DNA of 64,000 bases from Rhodococcus qingshengii JCM 15477 (GCF_023221595.1 NZ_CP096563.1:3925501-3989500), one strand, 5' to 3'; positions 44,460 through 54,164 are shown, counted from the stretch's first letter. The notes: a model not told the origin generated them from the sequence alone. Numbers and translations are program-made.

Positions 44460-45169
44460 CAGTGGACATTTCGCGAGCAACTGCCGACGAGCTTCGGTCC
44501 ATCGCCGAGCGCGGTGCCGTAGAACTCGACGGAGCCAGCGCGCAGGAACTGTTGCAGTGGACCGAGGACACGTTCGGCGACTCGTACATTGTTGCGTCGA
44601 ACATGCAGGATGGAGTGCTGGTTCACCTTGCCGCACAGGTGCATCCGGGCGTCGACGTACTCTTCCTCGACACCGGCTATCACTTCCCCGAAACCATCGG
44701 CACGCGTGACGCGGTCGAGCAGGTGTACGGCGTCAACGTCATCAACGCTCGTGCGCTGGCAAGCGTCGCCGAGCAGGATGTCGCCGAGGGCAAGGATCTG
44801 TTCGCCCGTGATCCCAACCGCTGCTGCGCACTACGCAAAGTCGCGCCGCTCAAGCAGACACTGTCCGGGTACAGCGCGTGGGTGACCGGCATCCGCCGCG
44901 TCGAAGCGCCCACCCGCGCCAACGCTCCCCTGATCTCCTTCGACGAAGCCTTCGGACTCGTGAAGATCAACCCGATCGCTCCCTGGTCGGACGAGGAGAT
45001 GCAGAACTACATCGACACCAATTCCATCCTCGTCAATCCCCTTGTCGACGAGGGATATCCGTCCATCGGCTGCGCACCCTGCACCAGCAAGCCAGCCCCC
45101 GGCAGCGATCCGCGTAGCGGTCGTTGGGCCGGTGCCTCCAAGACAGAATGCGGGTTGCACGCATCATGA
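44456..45169 (+). CDS. cysH: APS reductase
   Basis: This 237-residue thioredoxin-dependent enzyme reduces adenylyl sulfate to sulfite. The RCCALRKV and GCAPCT Cys pairs bind the 4Fe-4S cluster found in APS-specific enzymes, and the C-terminal KTECGLH carries the catalytic Cys. This fits the absence of an APS kinase (cysC) in the operon. It overlaps sirA and cysD by four bases each. Confidence 0.95.
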   Translation: MTVDISRATADELRSIAERGAVELDGASAQELLQWTEDTFGDSYIVASNMQDGVLVHLAAQVHPGVDVLFLDTGYHFPETIGTRDAVEQVYGVNVINARALASVAEQDVAEGKDLFARDPNRCCALRKVAPLKQTLSGYSAWVTGIRRVEAPTRANAPLISFDEAFGLVKINPIAPWSDEEMQNYIDTNSILVNPLVDEGYPSIGCAPCTSKPAPGSDPRSGRWAGASKTECGLHAS

Positions 45170-46101
45170 CAGTTGACTTGACACCTTCACGGCCTCAGCT
45201 CGACGGCACACAGTTCGATACTCTCGACGCCCTCGAGTCCGAAGCGATCCACATCTTCCGAGAGGTAGCCGGCGAATTCGAACGCCCGGTCATTCTCTTC
45301 TCGGGCGGTAAGGATTCCACGGTGCTGCTGCATCTGGCGATCAAGGCCTTCTGGCCTGCGCCGTTGCCGTTCACCCTGCTGCATGTCGACACCGGCCACA
45401 ACCTGCAGGAAGTCCTCGACTTCCGCGACCACGTGGTGGCCAAGTACAACCTGCGCCTGCACGTGGCCAGCGTCGAGGAGTACATCGCGGACGGTCGCCT
45501 CACCGAGCGTCCCGACGGTATCCGCAATCCTCTGCAGACCGTGCCGTTGCTGGACGCGATCTCGGAGAATCGCTTCGACGCCGTCTTCGGTGGCGCTCGC
45601 CGCGACGAGGAGCGGGCACGTGCCAAGGAGCGGATCTTCTCACTGCGCAACGCTTTCGGCCAGTGGGATCCCAAGAAGCAGCGCCCGGAGCTGTGGAACC
45701 TCTACAACGGTCGCCACTCCCCCGGCGAGCAGGTGCGCGTCTTCCCGCTCAGCAACTTCACCGAACTGGACATCTGGCGTTACATCGCTCGCGACAATGT
45801 CGAACTCGCCAGCATCTACTACGCCCACCAGCGTCCGGTGTACCAGCGCGACGGCATGTGGATGACCCCCGGAGTCTGGGGTGGGCCGGCTGACGGCGAA
45901 GAGCTGCAGACCCTTTCGGTGCGTTACCGCACCGTCGGCGACGGTTCGACCACCGGTGCTGTTCTCTCCGATGCGGCTGACAACGAAGCGATCCTCGCCG
46001 AGGTTGCGGCATCACGTTTGACCGAGCGCGGCGCGACCCGTGGCGACGACCGAGTTTCCGAAGCGGCCATGGAAGACCGCAAGCGAGAGGGCTACTTCTG
46101 A
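45166..46101 (+). CDS. cysD: Sulfate adenylyltransferase subunit 2
   Basis: This 311-residue ATP-sulfurylase small subunit has the PP-loop SGGKDSTVLLHL and the segment GGARRDEERARAKERIFS. With CysN it activates sulfate to APS. The ATG overlaps the cysH stop; the earlier in-frame start at 45124 would lie inside cysH. Confidence 0.95.
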   Translation: MTVDLTPSRPQLDGTQFDTLDALESEAIHIFREVAGEFERPVILFSGGKDSTVLLHLAIKAFWPAPLPFTLLHVDTGHNLQEVLDFRDHVVAKYNLRLHVASVEEYIADGRLTERPDGIRNPLQTVPLLDAISENRFDAVFGGARRDEERARAKERIFSLRNAFGQWDPKKQRPELWNLYNGRHSPGEQVRVFPLSNFTELDIWRYIARDNVELASIYYAHQRPVYQRDGMWMTPGVWGGPADGEELQTLSVRYRTVGDGSTTGAVLSDAADNEAILAEVAASRLTERGATRGDDRVSEAAMEDRKREGYF

Positions 46102-47387
46102 TGAGCGATCTGCTCAGACTGGCAACTGCCGGCAGCGTCGACGACGGAAAGTCCACCCTCGTGGGCCGCCTGTTGTACGACACGAAATCCGTTCTCGCCG
46201 ACCAGATCGACGCCGTGACCCGTGCGTCGGTGGACCGCGGTCTCGACACCCCTGACCTCTCGCTCCTGGTGGACGGACTGCGCGCCGAGCGTGAGCAGGG
46301 CATCACCATCGACGTGGCGTACCGCTACTTCGCGACCCCCAAGCGCACCTTCGTGCTCGCCGATACACCGGGCCACGTGCAGTACACCCGCAACACGGTC
46401 TCCGGTGCCTCGACGGCTCAGCTCGTGATCCTGCTGGTCGATGCTCGCAAGGGCGTCATCGCGCAGACTCGCAGGCACGCAGCGGTTCTCGCGTTGCTCG
46501 GTGTCCCGAAGCTCGTTCTCGCCGTGAACAAGATCGACCTCGTCGAGAACCCCGAAGAGGTCTTCACCTCGATCTCCGCCGAGTTCAACGAACTCACCAG
46601 CTCACTTGGCTGGGCAAGCGAAGACGTCGTCGAGATCCCGGTGTCGGCACTGCACGGTGACAACGTCGCCATCCGCTCCGACAAGACCCCGTACTACACC
46701 GGCCCCACGCTGATCGAGCACCTCGAGTCGATTCCGGTCGACGCCGAGCCACATCGCGTCGGTCTGCGTTTCCCGGTGCAGTACGTGATCCGCCCCCGCA
46801 CCGCAGAGTTCCTCGACTACCGCGGCTACGCCGGTCAGGTCGCTGCCGGTTCCGTCGTGCCCGGCGACGAAGTGGTGATCCTGCCCTCGGGTACGCGCAC
46901 CACCGTCACACGTATCGACACGGCCGACGGCGAACTGGACGTCGCCCACGCCGGACGCAGCGTCACGCTGATCCTGGCCGACGACGTCGACGTCTCTCGC
47001 GGCGACACCATCGCATCGCCGTCCGACGCACCCGAGCCGATCGGCGAATTCGACGCCACTGTCTGCTGGCTGGCCGAGAAGTCGCTGCGCCCCGGTGCAC
47101 GTCTGCTGCTCAAGCACGGCACGCGAACGACGCAGGCCATCGTGGGCAGCTTGGTGGAACGCTTCAACGAGCAGGACCTCACCACGGATCAGGGCCCGGA
47201 CACTCTCGAGCTCAACGAGATCGGCAAGATCTCCATCCGGGTGGCCGAGCCGATCGTGGCTGACGACTACGCCGTCAACCGCCACACCGGCAGCTTCCTG
47301 CTGATCGATCCCGCTGGTGGAAACACTCTCGCAGCCGGCCTGGTGGGCGACGTCATTTCCGCTGTCGAATTGGGCGACCGCGTCTAA
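46101..47387 (+). CDS. cysN: Sulfate adenylyltransferase subunit 1 (GTPase)
   Basis: This 428-residue GTPase drives APS synthesis. It carries G1 GSVDDGKSTLVGRLL, G3 DTPGHVQ and NKIDLVE. The protein ends after the EF-Tu-like domains and is not fused to CysC, unlike M. tuberculosis CysNC. It overlaps cysD by one base (TGATG). Confidence 0.94.
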   Translation: MSDLLRLATAGSVDDGKSTLVGRLLYDTKSVLADQIDAVTRASVDRGLDTPDLSLLVDGLRAEREQGITIDVAYRYFATPKRTFVLADTPGHVQYTRNTVSGASTAQLVILLVDARKGVIAQTRRHAAVLALLGVPKLVLAVNKIDLVENPEEVFTSISAEFNELTSSLGWASEDVVEIPVSALHGDNVAIRSDKTPYYTGPTLIEHLESIPVDAEPHRVGLRFPVQYVIRPRTAEFLDYRGYAGQVAAGSVVPGDEVVILPSGTRTTVTRIDTADGELDVAHAGRSVTLILADDVDVSRGDTIASPSDAPEPIGEFDATVCWLAEKSLRPGARLLLKHGTRTTQAIVGSLVERFNEQDLTTDQGPDTLELNEIGKISIRVAEPIVADDYAVNRHTGSFLLIDPAGGNTLAAGLVGDVISAVELGDRV

Positions 47388-47391
47388 GTCG

Positions 47392-48147
47392 ATGGTTCCG
47401 CTCATCGCTGTTGCGCACGGCAGCCGTGACCCCCGTTCTGCTCGGGTGATCGCGGCTGCTGTGGCAGCTCTTCGTGAAGTCCGGCCAGACCTCGATGTCC
47501 GGCTGGCGTTCCTCGACCTCAATGCACCGTCCATCGATCAGGTCCTGGACGGAGTTGCACACGACGGCCACACTCACGCCGTTGTTGTTCCGATGCTGCT
47601 GGGCAATGCCTTCCACGCCCGGGTAGATCTGCCCGGACTCTTGGCCGCTGCCGCGACACGCCACCCCCAGTTGACCGTGTTCCAAGCAGACGTACTGGGT
47701 CGCGATGCTCGGCTGATCGAGGCAGTACGCGAGCGAATTCTCGAAGTGGGTGCCCGGCCGGACGATCCGTCGGTCGGTGTCGCTCTTGCGGCAGTCGGCT
47801 CGTCCGATGCGCGCGCCAATGCCGCGACCGCAGAATTGGCGTCCACTCTCCTCGGCGGAACCAACTGGTCGGGCGTTCGAATCTGTTTCGCGACATCCGC
47901 GGAACCGACAGTTGCCCAGGCGATCTCCGCACTCGAACAGGACGGCGCCGAACGTGTTGTCGTCGCACCGTGGTTCTTGGCTCCCGGCCTACTGACCGAT
48001 CGACTCAGCGCTGCCGCAGCAACTGCATGTCCGCGCGCGCGTTTCGCCGACACGATCGGTGGGCACTCTCTACTGATCGAAACGATGATCGACCGTTACC
48101 GACAAGTCGCTGATGCACTACCCGGCCGTCTGGTCCGCTCCGCCTGA
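47392..48147 (+). CDS. Sirohydrochlorin chelatase-like (CbiX/SirB family)
   Basis: This 251-residue chelatase has the LIAVAHGSRDPRS active-site His at the N-terminus and a second half with VVVAPWFLAPGLLTDRL. It probably inserts iron into sirohydrochlorin to make siroheme for SirA; M. tuberculosis Rv2393 occupies the same site. It lacks a clear Shine-Dalgarno and starts four bases after cysN, so it is likely coupled. Confidence 0.87.
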   Translation: MVPLIAVAHGSRDPRSARVIAAAVAALREVRPDLDVRLAFLDLNAPSIDQVLDGVAHDGHTHAVVVPMLLGNAFHARVDLPGLLAAAATRHPQLTVFQADVLGRDARLIEAVRERILEVGARPDDPSVGVALAAVGSSDARANAATAELASTLLGGTNWSGVRICFATSAEPTVAQAISALEQDGAERVVVAPWFLAPGLLTDRLSAAAATACPRARFADTIGGHSLLIETMIDRYRQVADALPGRLVRSA

Positions 48148-48203
48148 TCCGGTTTCACAGGCCGTTATCAGATTGTTACCGTAGTGTTGGATCTGTCCAG
48201 CTC

Positions 48204-48222
48204 GCGAAGGTACCTCCTTCGC
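48204..48222 (+). other. Small hairpin before the DUF998 gene
   Basis: GCGAAGG and CCTTCGC form a seven-base stem with a five-base loop, about 20 bases before the next start codon and 10-15 bases after a possible -10 (TAGTGT, 48182-48187). Its role in the 5' leader is unknown. Confidence 0.4.
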
Positions 48223-48241
48223 CTGCGAAACAGATCTTTGG

Positions 48242-49018
48242 GTGCAATCCCCTCAGAGCGCCGCGAGAGGGAACACCATCACTCACAATCTTCGCCTCGG
48301 CACAGCCGGCATCGCATGGGTCCTGTCGGTGCTCTACCTGCTTGTCGAAATCTTCACAGCCGGAGCATGGAAGACGCCGTACAGCTTCGCGCGCGACTCC
48401 ATCAGTTCGCTGGGCGTGACGACATGCAGCGTGGATTCATGTTCGCCGATGCACGACGTGATGAACGCGGCCTTCATGATCCTCGGTGCGCTCACCATCC
48501 TCGGTGCGGCCTTGCTGCACAAGTACATTCCGGACGGTCGTGCGAAGAAGTGGATTCTCGGTCTTGCCGTCGTCGTTGCATTGAGCACCGCGGCCACCGG
48601 CCTCTTCCCGGCGAACGACGGGACCTTCGTTCATTGGACCGCCGTACTTCCCGGCTTCGTCGCACGTCATGCCGTTCTCGTCCTCATGGCAATTCAATTC
48701 TGGAAGCACAGCAAATGGATCGCAGTGTGGTCAGGGCTGTGCGCGGCCACCGGAATCGTCGGCGCCGTACTGCTTCTCGGACGAACCCTGACCTTCGGCC
48801 TTGGTGAACGCCTGACGCTGTACCCGCTGCCTATGTGGATGGCCGTCACCGGCGTCGCGGCCCTGCTCGCGTTGATGCGCCGAACCGTGTTGAAGAACGT
48901 GGAACTGACACTGCCCGGTAACGGATTCATCACCGCTCTGTTGTCGTTGCGCCCGCGTCGATCTCGCGCGGCAGTGCCCACCGACGTTCTCGCACCACGG
49001 GAGCTGACCGGTTTGTAG
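48242..49018 (+). CDS. DUF998 membrane protein
   Basis: This 258-residue protein has about six hydrophobic helices, beginning LGTAGIAWVLSVLYLLVEIF, and the DUF998 pattern SFARDSISSLGVTTC and GLFPANDGTFVHW. Family function is unknown. The GTG start is not well supported by a ribosome-binding site. It lies between the sulfur operon and a universal stress protein and may be a separate unit. Confidence 0.75.
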   Translation: MQSPQSAARGNTITHNLRLGTAGIAWVLSVLYLLVEIFTAGAWKTPYSFARDSISSLGVTTCSVDSCSPMHDVMNAAFMILGALTILGAALLHKYIPDGRAKKWILGLAVVVALSTAATGLFPANDGTFVHWTAVLPGFVARHAVLVLMAIQFWKHSKWIAVWSGLCAATGIVGAVLLLGRTLTFGLGERLTLYPLPMWMAVTGVAALLALMRRTVLKNVELTLPGNGFITALLSLRPRRSRAAVPTDVLAPRELTGL

Positions 49019-49073
49019 CGAACCGGGGGTGAGCAGGGACACACTGGTAAGGAGGCGACGCGAGGAGACTTCC

Positions 49074-49970
49074 ATGACCAGTGCATCTGTTCGACACGGA
49101 ATCGTGGCCGGTATCGACGGCTCGGCAAGCGCGGTCAACGCCGCGAGGTGGGCAGCTTCGGCTGCAAAGAGATTCGACGAACCACTTCGCCTGACCCACG
49201 TGCTGCCAGGACAACCCGAGTCCGGTGGCGGTACCAACGTCACCGACGAAGAGATGTTCGACCACCACCTTCGCGTCGAGGGTGCAAAACTGCTCGACGA
49301 GGCTGAGGACGCCATCCGCGATGATCACACCGACGTCACCGTCGAACGTGGCCTCGTGACCGGTACTCCCGCAACCACACTCGTCGAACTCTCGAAGTCG
49401 GCTCGCATCGTTGCACTGGGTCAGGCCGGCACCAGCGAAATGCAGTCCGTGTTTCTCGGATCCGACACCATTCGGGTGGTCAACCGCGCGCACTGTCCCG
49501 TGGCCGTATTCCGCGGTACGGGTGATCACGCGATGGCCGACACCAGGCCCATCGTCGTCGGCGTCGACGGGAGCAAGCTCAGCGAACTCGCCGTCGCGCA
49601 TGCCTTCGAATTTGCCGCGTTCCTCGGCGCACCTTTGGTTGCGGTCCACACGTGGAACGAGCACGCCTCGCTGGGCGGGTATTCCGAAGCCAGGCGCTTC
49701 GTCGACTGGGGACCGTACGAACAGCATGAGCATGCACTGCTGTCCGAGTGCCTCGCCGGCTGGACGGAGAAGTACCCCGATGTCGAAGTCACCCGCAGTG
49801 TCCAGCGCAGCGGACCGATGAAGGCACTGCTCGAGCACTCGGCGGAAGCGCAACTCGTAGTCGTCGGTAGCCACGGCCGCAGCCCGTTCATGGCGTCGAT
49901 AGTCGGATCGACCAGTCAGAGCCTCATCCACCACGCCCAGTGCCCGGTCCTCGTCTGCCGAGAGGGCTGA
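49074..49970 (+). CDS. Tandem universal stress protein (UspA family)
   Basis: This 298-residue protein has two UspA domains (residues about 7-150 and 160-297). Each has an ATP-binding loop of the G-2x-G-9x-G(S/T) type; the second contains VVVGSHGRSPFMASIVGSTS. The first domain's loop, ALGQAGTSEMQSVFLGSDT, is less canonical. In actinobacteria such proteins respond to hypoxia or stationary phase. ATG 49074 follows GGAGA. Confidence 0.88.
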   Translation: MTSASVRHGIVAGIDGSASAVNAARWAASAAKRFDEPLRLTHVLPGQPESGGGTNVTDEEMFDHHLRVEGAKLLDEAEDAIRDDHTDVTVERGLVTGTPATTLVELSKSARIVALGQAGTSEMQSVFLGSDTIRVVNRAHCPVAVFRGTGDHAMADTRPIVVGVDGSKLSELAVAHAFEFAAFLGAPLVAVHTWNEHASLGGYSEARRFVDWGPYEQHEHALLSECLAGWTEKYPDVEVTRSVQRSGPMKALLEHSAEAQLVVVGSHGRSPFMASIVGSTSQSLIHHAQCPVLVCREG

Positions 49971-49980
49971 ACTCGTCTCG

Positions 49981-50076
49981 CTGTTGCCCGACCCCCACCT
50001 CTGAGCGAACGGCACTTTCGGCGCCATCAGGAGTCCGAAAGTGCCGTTCGCTCAAACAGGAGTGGGGGTACAACAG
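49981..50076. repeat. 96-bp inverted-repeat element between convergent genes
   Basis: A perfect 20-base stem (TGAGCGAACGGCACTTTCGG at 50002-50021 with its complement at 50035-50054) has a 13-base loop. Outside it are further matching arm blocks (CTGTTG with CAACAG; ACCCCCAC with GTGGGGGT). It fills the gap between the stress-protein gene and cysA. It may act as a two-way terminator, and the nested arms also suggest a small miniature transposable or palindromic element. Confidence 0.8.
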
Positions 50077-50095
50077 GTCGAACAGGGCGAGCGGG

Positions 50096-51145
50096 TCATA
50101 CCTGGCCGACCACGCTCACCGTGACCGGCTCCTGCACCGGCGTCGACACCGGGGTCTCCGGCAGATCCGGCACCCGGGTAGCACGCGCGTACACCGTCTC
50201 CCCCGCCTCGAGGTGCAGCGCTGCACTGTCACCGCGCGTGACCTGAGCCGAGAAGAGCTCGCCGGTTGCCTCGTTGCGCAGGTCCACTCGAACCTCGAAG
50301 CCGAGGTACACGACGCGCTCGACTGTTGCGCGTGTGACGCCGAGCGACTCGGCCGTTCCGGATTCCTGCGCGAGAGCCATGCTCGGATCGCGGCCGAGGC
50401 GGATGTCGTGCGGACGGACCAACTGCCCGTTGAGCTTCGCGACGGATCCGAGGAAGGACATCACGAAGTCGTTGGACGGGCGGTCGTACAGGTCGGCAGG
50501 TTCACCGATCTGCTCGATCCGCCCCTTGTTCAGCACCGCGATGCGGTCGGCGACGTCGAGAGCCTCTTCCTGGTCGTGGGTGACCAGGACGGTGGTGACG
50601 TGCACCTCGTCGTGCAGGCGACGCAACCACGTGCGCAGGTCGGCACGCACCTTCGCGTCGAGCGCGCCGAAGGGCTCGTCGAGCAGGAGCACCTGTGGAT
50701 CCACAGCCAGAGCGCGCGCCAACGCCATGCGCTGACGCTGACCGCCGGAGAGCTGCGCGGGGTACCGATGCTGAAACCCGTCGAGACCGACGATCCCCAG
50801 TAGTTCGTTGACCTTCTTCTCGATCTCCGGCTTCGGGCGCTTGCGGATCTTGAGCCCGAACGCCACGTTGTCCCGCACGGTCATGTGCTTGAACGCCGCG
50901 TAGTGCTGGAACACGAAACCGATGTCACGCTTCTGCGGCGAGACGCCGGTGACGTCCTTGCCTGCGATGGTGATGGTTCCCGAATCGAGTTCTTCGAGCC
51001 CTGCGATCGAACGCAGCAACGTCGACTTTCCCGAGCCACTGGGCCCGAGCAATGCCGTCAACGAACCCGAGGGAATGTTGACCGTCACGTCGTCGAGCGC
51101 CGCGAAATCACCGTAGTTCTTGCGGGCCCCGGTCACTGTGATCAT
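50096..51145 (-). CDS. cysA: Sulfate ABC transporter ATPase
   Basis: This 349-residue ABC ATPase has Walker [11 protein letters not shown], signature [12 protein letters not shown] and Walker [15 protein letters not shown]-terminal TOBE-like region follows (about 240-349). It energises sulfate/thiosulfate uptake with CysTW. It overlaps cysW by four bases. Confidence 0.95.
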   Translation of the reverse strand: MITVTGARKNYGDFAALDDVTVNIPSGSLTALLGPSGSGKSTLLRSIAGLEELDSGTITIAGKDVTGVSPQKRDIGFVFQHYAAFKHMTVRDNVAFGLKIRKRPKPEIEKKVNELLGIVGLDGFQHRYPAQLSGGQRQRMALARALAVDPQVLLLDEPFGALDAKVRADLRTWLRRLHDEVHVTTVLVTHDQEEALDVADRIAVLNKGRIEQIGEPADLYDRPSNDFVMSFLGSVAKLNGQLVRPHDIRLGRDPSMALAQESGTAESLGVTRATVERVVYLGFEVRVDLRNEATGELFSAQVTRGDSAALHLEAGETVYARATRVPDLPETPVSTPVQEPVTVSVVGQV

Positions 51146-51948
51146 GTGGTGCTCCTCTTACGGTCCAGCAGCGTCATCAGCAACAGGACAATGATGGCGA
51201 TGCCCATCAGCAGCGTTGCCGCCGAATACGCACCAAAGGTGTTGTGGTCGTCGATGTATCGCGAGTGCACCAGCAATGTCAGTGTCTGGGATACCCCCGG
51301 GAAGCCGGAAGAGACCATGATGACTGCGCCGAATTCACCGAGCGAACGCGCCACCGTCAACACGATTCCGTACGTCAGGCCCCAACGGATCGCGGGCAAG
51401 GTGATCCGCCAGAACGTCTGCCAGCCCGAGGCACCGAGCGTCGCGGCTGCTTGTTCCTGCTCGTCGCCGATCTCGTGAAGTACGGGTTCGACTTCCCGGA
51501 CGACGAAGGGCAGCGTCACGAAAATCGTCGCGATCACCATGCCTGGCAACCCGAAGATGACTTTGAACCCCAACGATTCGATGCCGCCGAACCAACCGTT
51601 GGCACCCCACAGGAGAATCAACGACACACCGACGACGACGGGCGAGACCGCGAAGGGCAGGTCGACCACCGACTGCAGAACTCCGCGGCCCGGGAAACGC
51701 CCACGCACGAGTGCCAGAGCCGTGACGACACCGAACACCACGTTGATCGGAACCACGATCGCCACGATGATCAGCGAAAGATTCAGCGCGGAAATCGCTG
51801 CCGGTGTCGTGATCGATTCGAGAAACGGGCCGATTCCGTTCTCGAACGTTCGCGTCAGGATCACACCGATCGGCACGACCAGCAACACGAACAGGTAGAC
51901 GAGAGCGATGGTCCGCAGACCGATCTTCGATCCTCTGGACACGTTCAT
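51142..51948 (-). CDS. cysW: Sulfate ABC transporter permease CysW
   Basis: This 268-residue permease has about six membrane helices and the EAA-type loop around [20 protein letters not shown]. It pairs with CysT. It overlaps cysT by four bases. Confidence 0.94.
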   Translation of the reverse strand: MNVSRGSKIGLRTIALVYLFVLLVVPIGVILTRTFENGIGPFLESITTPAAISALNLSLIIVAIVVPINVVFGVVTALALVRGRFPGRGVLQSVVDLPFAVSPVVVGVSLILLWGANGWFGGIESLGFKVIFGLPGMVIATIFVTLPFVVREVEPVLHEIGDEQEQAAATLGASGWQTFWRITLPAIRWGLTYGIVLTVARSLGEFGAVIMVSSGFPGVSQTLTLLVHSRYIDDHNTFGAYSAATLLMGIAIIVLLLMTLLDRKRSTT

Positions 51949-52793
51949 CGGGAACTCTCCTCACGTCGCTGTCCCCGCGAGGCGAAGATTCGCAGGACGA
52001 ACAGCGTCACGAATGCGATGGCCAGCAACGCTACCGAGACGGCAGCGGCGTTGGTCGGACGATCGATCTCGATCTGCTGCTGAATGTACTGCGACGTCAT
52101 CTGTGTCACGCGTGGGATGTTGCCGCCGATCAGAACGACCGAGCCGTATTCACCGATCGCTCTGGCGAACGCGAGGCCCGCACCGGAGATGACGGCAGGC
52201 GCCAACGTCGGGAGAACAACCGAGCGAAAGATCGTCCAGTTGGAAGCTCCCAACGACGCAGCGGCTTCCTCGACTTCGCGGTCGACCTCCATCAGCACCG
52301 GCTGCACGGAACGGACGACGAACGGCAAGGTCACGAAGGCCAATGCCACGATCAGTCCGGGCTGAGTTGCATTGAGATGGATGTCGATCGGTGACTGCGG
52401 GCCGTAGAGGGACAGCAGCACGATCGATGCCACGATGGTCGGTAGCGCGAACGGCAGATCGATCATCGAGTTGACGATGCGCTTGCCCGGGAAGTCGTCC
52501 CGGACCAGCACCCACGCGATGATCGTGCCCATCACGACGTTGATCAATGCCACGATCACCGAGACCAACAACGTCACGCGCAACGACGCCAAGGCGACGG
52601 GTGCGGTGACGGCGTCCCAGAATCCGGAGATCCCCTCGTCGAACGCGGTGGCGGTCAACGCGGCGAGCGGAAGCAGAACGATGACGGAGAGCCACAGGGT
52701 GGCCACTCCGATTCCGAGCGGCCCCACACTCCCCGTGACCCGCGCGAGTTTTCGCCGACGAGCCACGGGGGTGGGGTCAATAGTGTCAGTCAC
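51945..52793 (-). CDS. cysT: Sulfate ABC transporter permease CysT
   Basis: This 282-residue permease has six helices and the EAA loop REVEEAAASLGASNWTIFRSV. The first 25 residues are cytoplasmic and basic. It lies seven bases after the sulfate-binding-protein gene. Confidence 0.94.
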   Translation of the reverse strand: MTDTIDPTPVARRRKLARVTGSVGPLGIGVATLWLSVIVLLPLAALTATAFDEGISGFWDAVTAPVALASLRVTLLVSVIVALINVVMGTIIAWVLVRDDFPGKRIVNSMIDLPFALPTIVASIVLLSLYGPQSPIDIHLNATQPGLIVALAFVTLPFVVRSVQPVLMEVDREVEEAAASLGASNWTIFRSVVLPTLAPAVISGAGLAFARAIGEYGSVVLIGGNIPRVTQMTSQYIQQQIEIDRPTNAAAVSVALLAIAFVTLFVLRIFASRGQRREESSR

Positions 52794-52800
52794 GTCAGTC

Positions 52801-53832
52801 TTACTTGGTCGCGTTGTCGTAGATCACTGCGATCGAACCGGTGTCCTTGGTGAACAGAGCACTGTCCACGGCCTTCCAGCCGCCGAGGTCTGCAATGGTC
52901 CACAGCTTGGTCGGCTCGGGGAACTTGTCGGTGAACTTGGCAGCGACGGCGGGATCCACGGGACGGAATCCTGCTTCGGCCCAGAGCGTCTGACCCTCGG
53001 TCGTGTACAGGTAGTCCTTGAACGCGGTCGCCTTGTCGAGGACCTTGCTGTTCGAGATCACGGCAACGGGGTTCTCGATCTTGAAGGTCGTGGGCGGGGT
53101 GACGTGCTCGACCGGGTCGCCGTTGCCTTCGATGAACAGTGCCTCGTTCTCGTAACTGATCAGAACGTCACCGCTACCCTGCAGGAAGGCTTCCGAAGCC
53201 TCGCGTCCCGACTTGGGCTGGATCTTGACGTGGTCGTTGACCAAGGCGGTGACGTAGTCGAGACCCGCCTGCGGGTTCTTGCCACCGTCGCTCTTGGCGG
53301 CGTACGGCGCCAAGAGGTTCCACTTGGCCGAGCCGGAGCTGAACGGGTTCGGCGTGACGACCTCGAGGCCGGGCTGAAGCAGGTCGTCCCAGTCCTTGAT
53401 GCCCTTCGGGTTGCCCGGACGCGTCACGATGGTGACTACCGATCCGAACGGAATTCCGTTGTAGGCGTCCTGGTTCCAGTTCTGATCTACCAGACCGGCA
53501 TCGACCAGACGGGTGATGTCGGGCTCGACGGAGAAGTTGACGAAGTCTGCCTCGGCACCGTCCTTCACCTTGCGCGACTGGTCGCCCGAGGCGCCGTAGG
53601 AAGGATTGAAGTTGACGTTCTTGCCCTCGTCGGTCGCCTGGAAGGCTGCGGTGAGCTTGTCGAAGCCAGGCTTCGGCACGGCGTAGGCGAACAGGTTGAT
53701 CGTGCCGGCGCTACCGTCGCTGGCGGCGCTGTCACCACCCACGGTGTCGCTCGAGCCACCACTGCACGCTGTGAGTACCACGGCCCCCATGGTCGCGATA
53801 GCAGTGAGAAGTGTGCGGGAACGGCGTTTCAT
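52801..53832 (-). CDS. cysP: Sulfate-binding lipoprotein
   Basis: This 343-residue substrate-binding protein has a lipoprotein signal with lipobox VLTAC and the sulfate-family segments NFNPSYGASGDQSRKVKDGAEADFV-type (around residues 75-100), GNPKGIKDWDDLL and FSSGSAKWNLLAPYAA. ATG 53832 has GGAAGG before it; the frame extends to 53910 but is not needed. In M. tuberculosis the gene is called subI. It is preceded by a Cys leader ORF. Confidence 0.92.
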   Translation of the reverse strand: MKRRSRTLLTAIATMGAVVLTACSGGSSDTVGGDSAASDGSAGTINLFAYAVPKPGFDKLTAAFQATDEGKNVNFNPSYGASGDQSRKVKDGAEADFVNFSVEPDITRLVDAGLVDQNWNQDAYNGIPFGSVVTIVTRPGNPKGIKDWDDLLQPGLEVVTPNPFSSGSAKWNLLAPYAAKSDGGKNPQAGLDYVTALVNDHVKIQPKSGREASEAFLQGSGDVLISYENEALFIEGNGDPVEHVTPPTTFKIENPVAVISNSKVLDKATAFKDYLYTTEGQTLWAEAGFRPVDPAVAAKFTDKFPEPTKLWTIADLGGWKAVDSALFTKDTGSIAVIYDNATK

Positions 53833-54028
53833 TGCAGATACCTTCCTGAAAGGACTGACAAACGAGGGTTGGTCAAACGACAAGTCCGAGACCTCTGGGG
53901 CTGATTCCATCGGGATGTTCAGACATGGAGAGCCGACGGGCGATGAGCCCTGAATCGGGGGCGCGAGTTACGCGCAGAGAAGTTCGAGTGGGGTGCGCAG
54001 CACCACCGGAGAGGTCGAACTCAGGAAA
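53833..54028 (-). promoter_or_regulatory. Leader region between Cys peptide and sulfate-binding protein
   Basis: About 195 bases with no plausible gene separate the Cys leader stop from the cysP start. It probably carries attenuator structures; none was resolved by eye. Confidence 0.4.
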
Positions 54029-54118
54029 TCAACAACAGGCGACGTCAGCGACGTCGAGCATGCCGACAGCAATCAACGCCAACTGGTGGCGGATTACGGG
54101 AGCTGTTGCTTCGGACAC
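54029..54118 (-). CDS. Cys-ending leader peptide of sulfate transporter operon
   Basis: This GTG-started ORF codes for 29 residues beginning MSEATAPVIRHQLALIAVG and ending DVACC, with two Cys codons next to the stop. TAAAGT lies seven bases before the GTG, fitting a leaderless mRNA, the same geometry as at the sirA leader. It stands about 195 bases upstream of the sulfate-binding protein gene. It fits the class of cysteine-responsive attenuator ORFs known in mycobacteria. Confidence 0.8.
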   Translation of the reverse strand: MSEATAPVIRHQLALIAVGMLDVADVACC

Positions 54119-54125
54119 GCGGTGG

Positions 54126-54131
54126 ACTTTA
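54126..54131 (-). promoter_or_regulatory. -10 for Cys leader of transporter operon
   Basis: Minus-strand TAAAGT, matching TANNNT, ends seven bases before the GTG of the leader ORF. Confidence 0.5.
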
Positions 54132-54164
54132 GCAGAGCACCGGCGCCCGCTCTAATCGGGAGAA

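Noticed and set aside
42723-44636. 637-codon minus-strand frame opposite sirA
   Set aside because: Sense gene sirA has full active-site motifs; the antisense frame is a codon-bias shadow without recognisable motifs.
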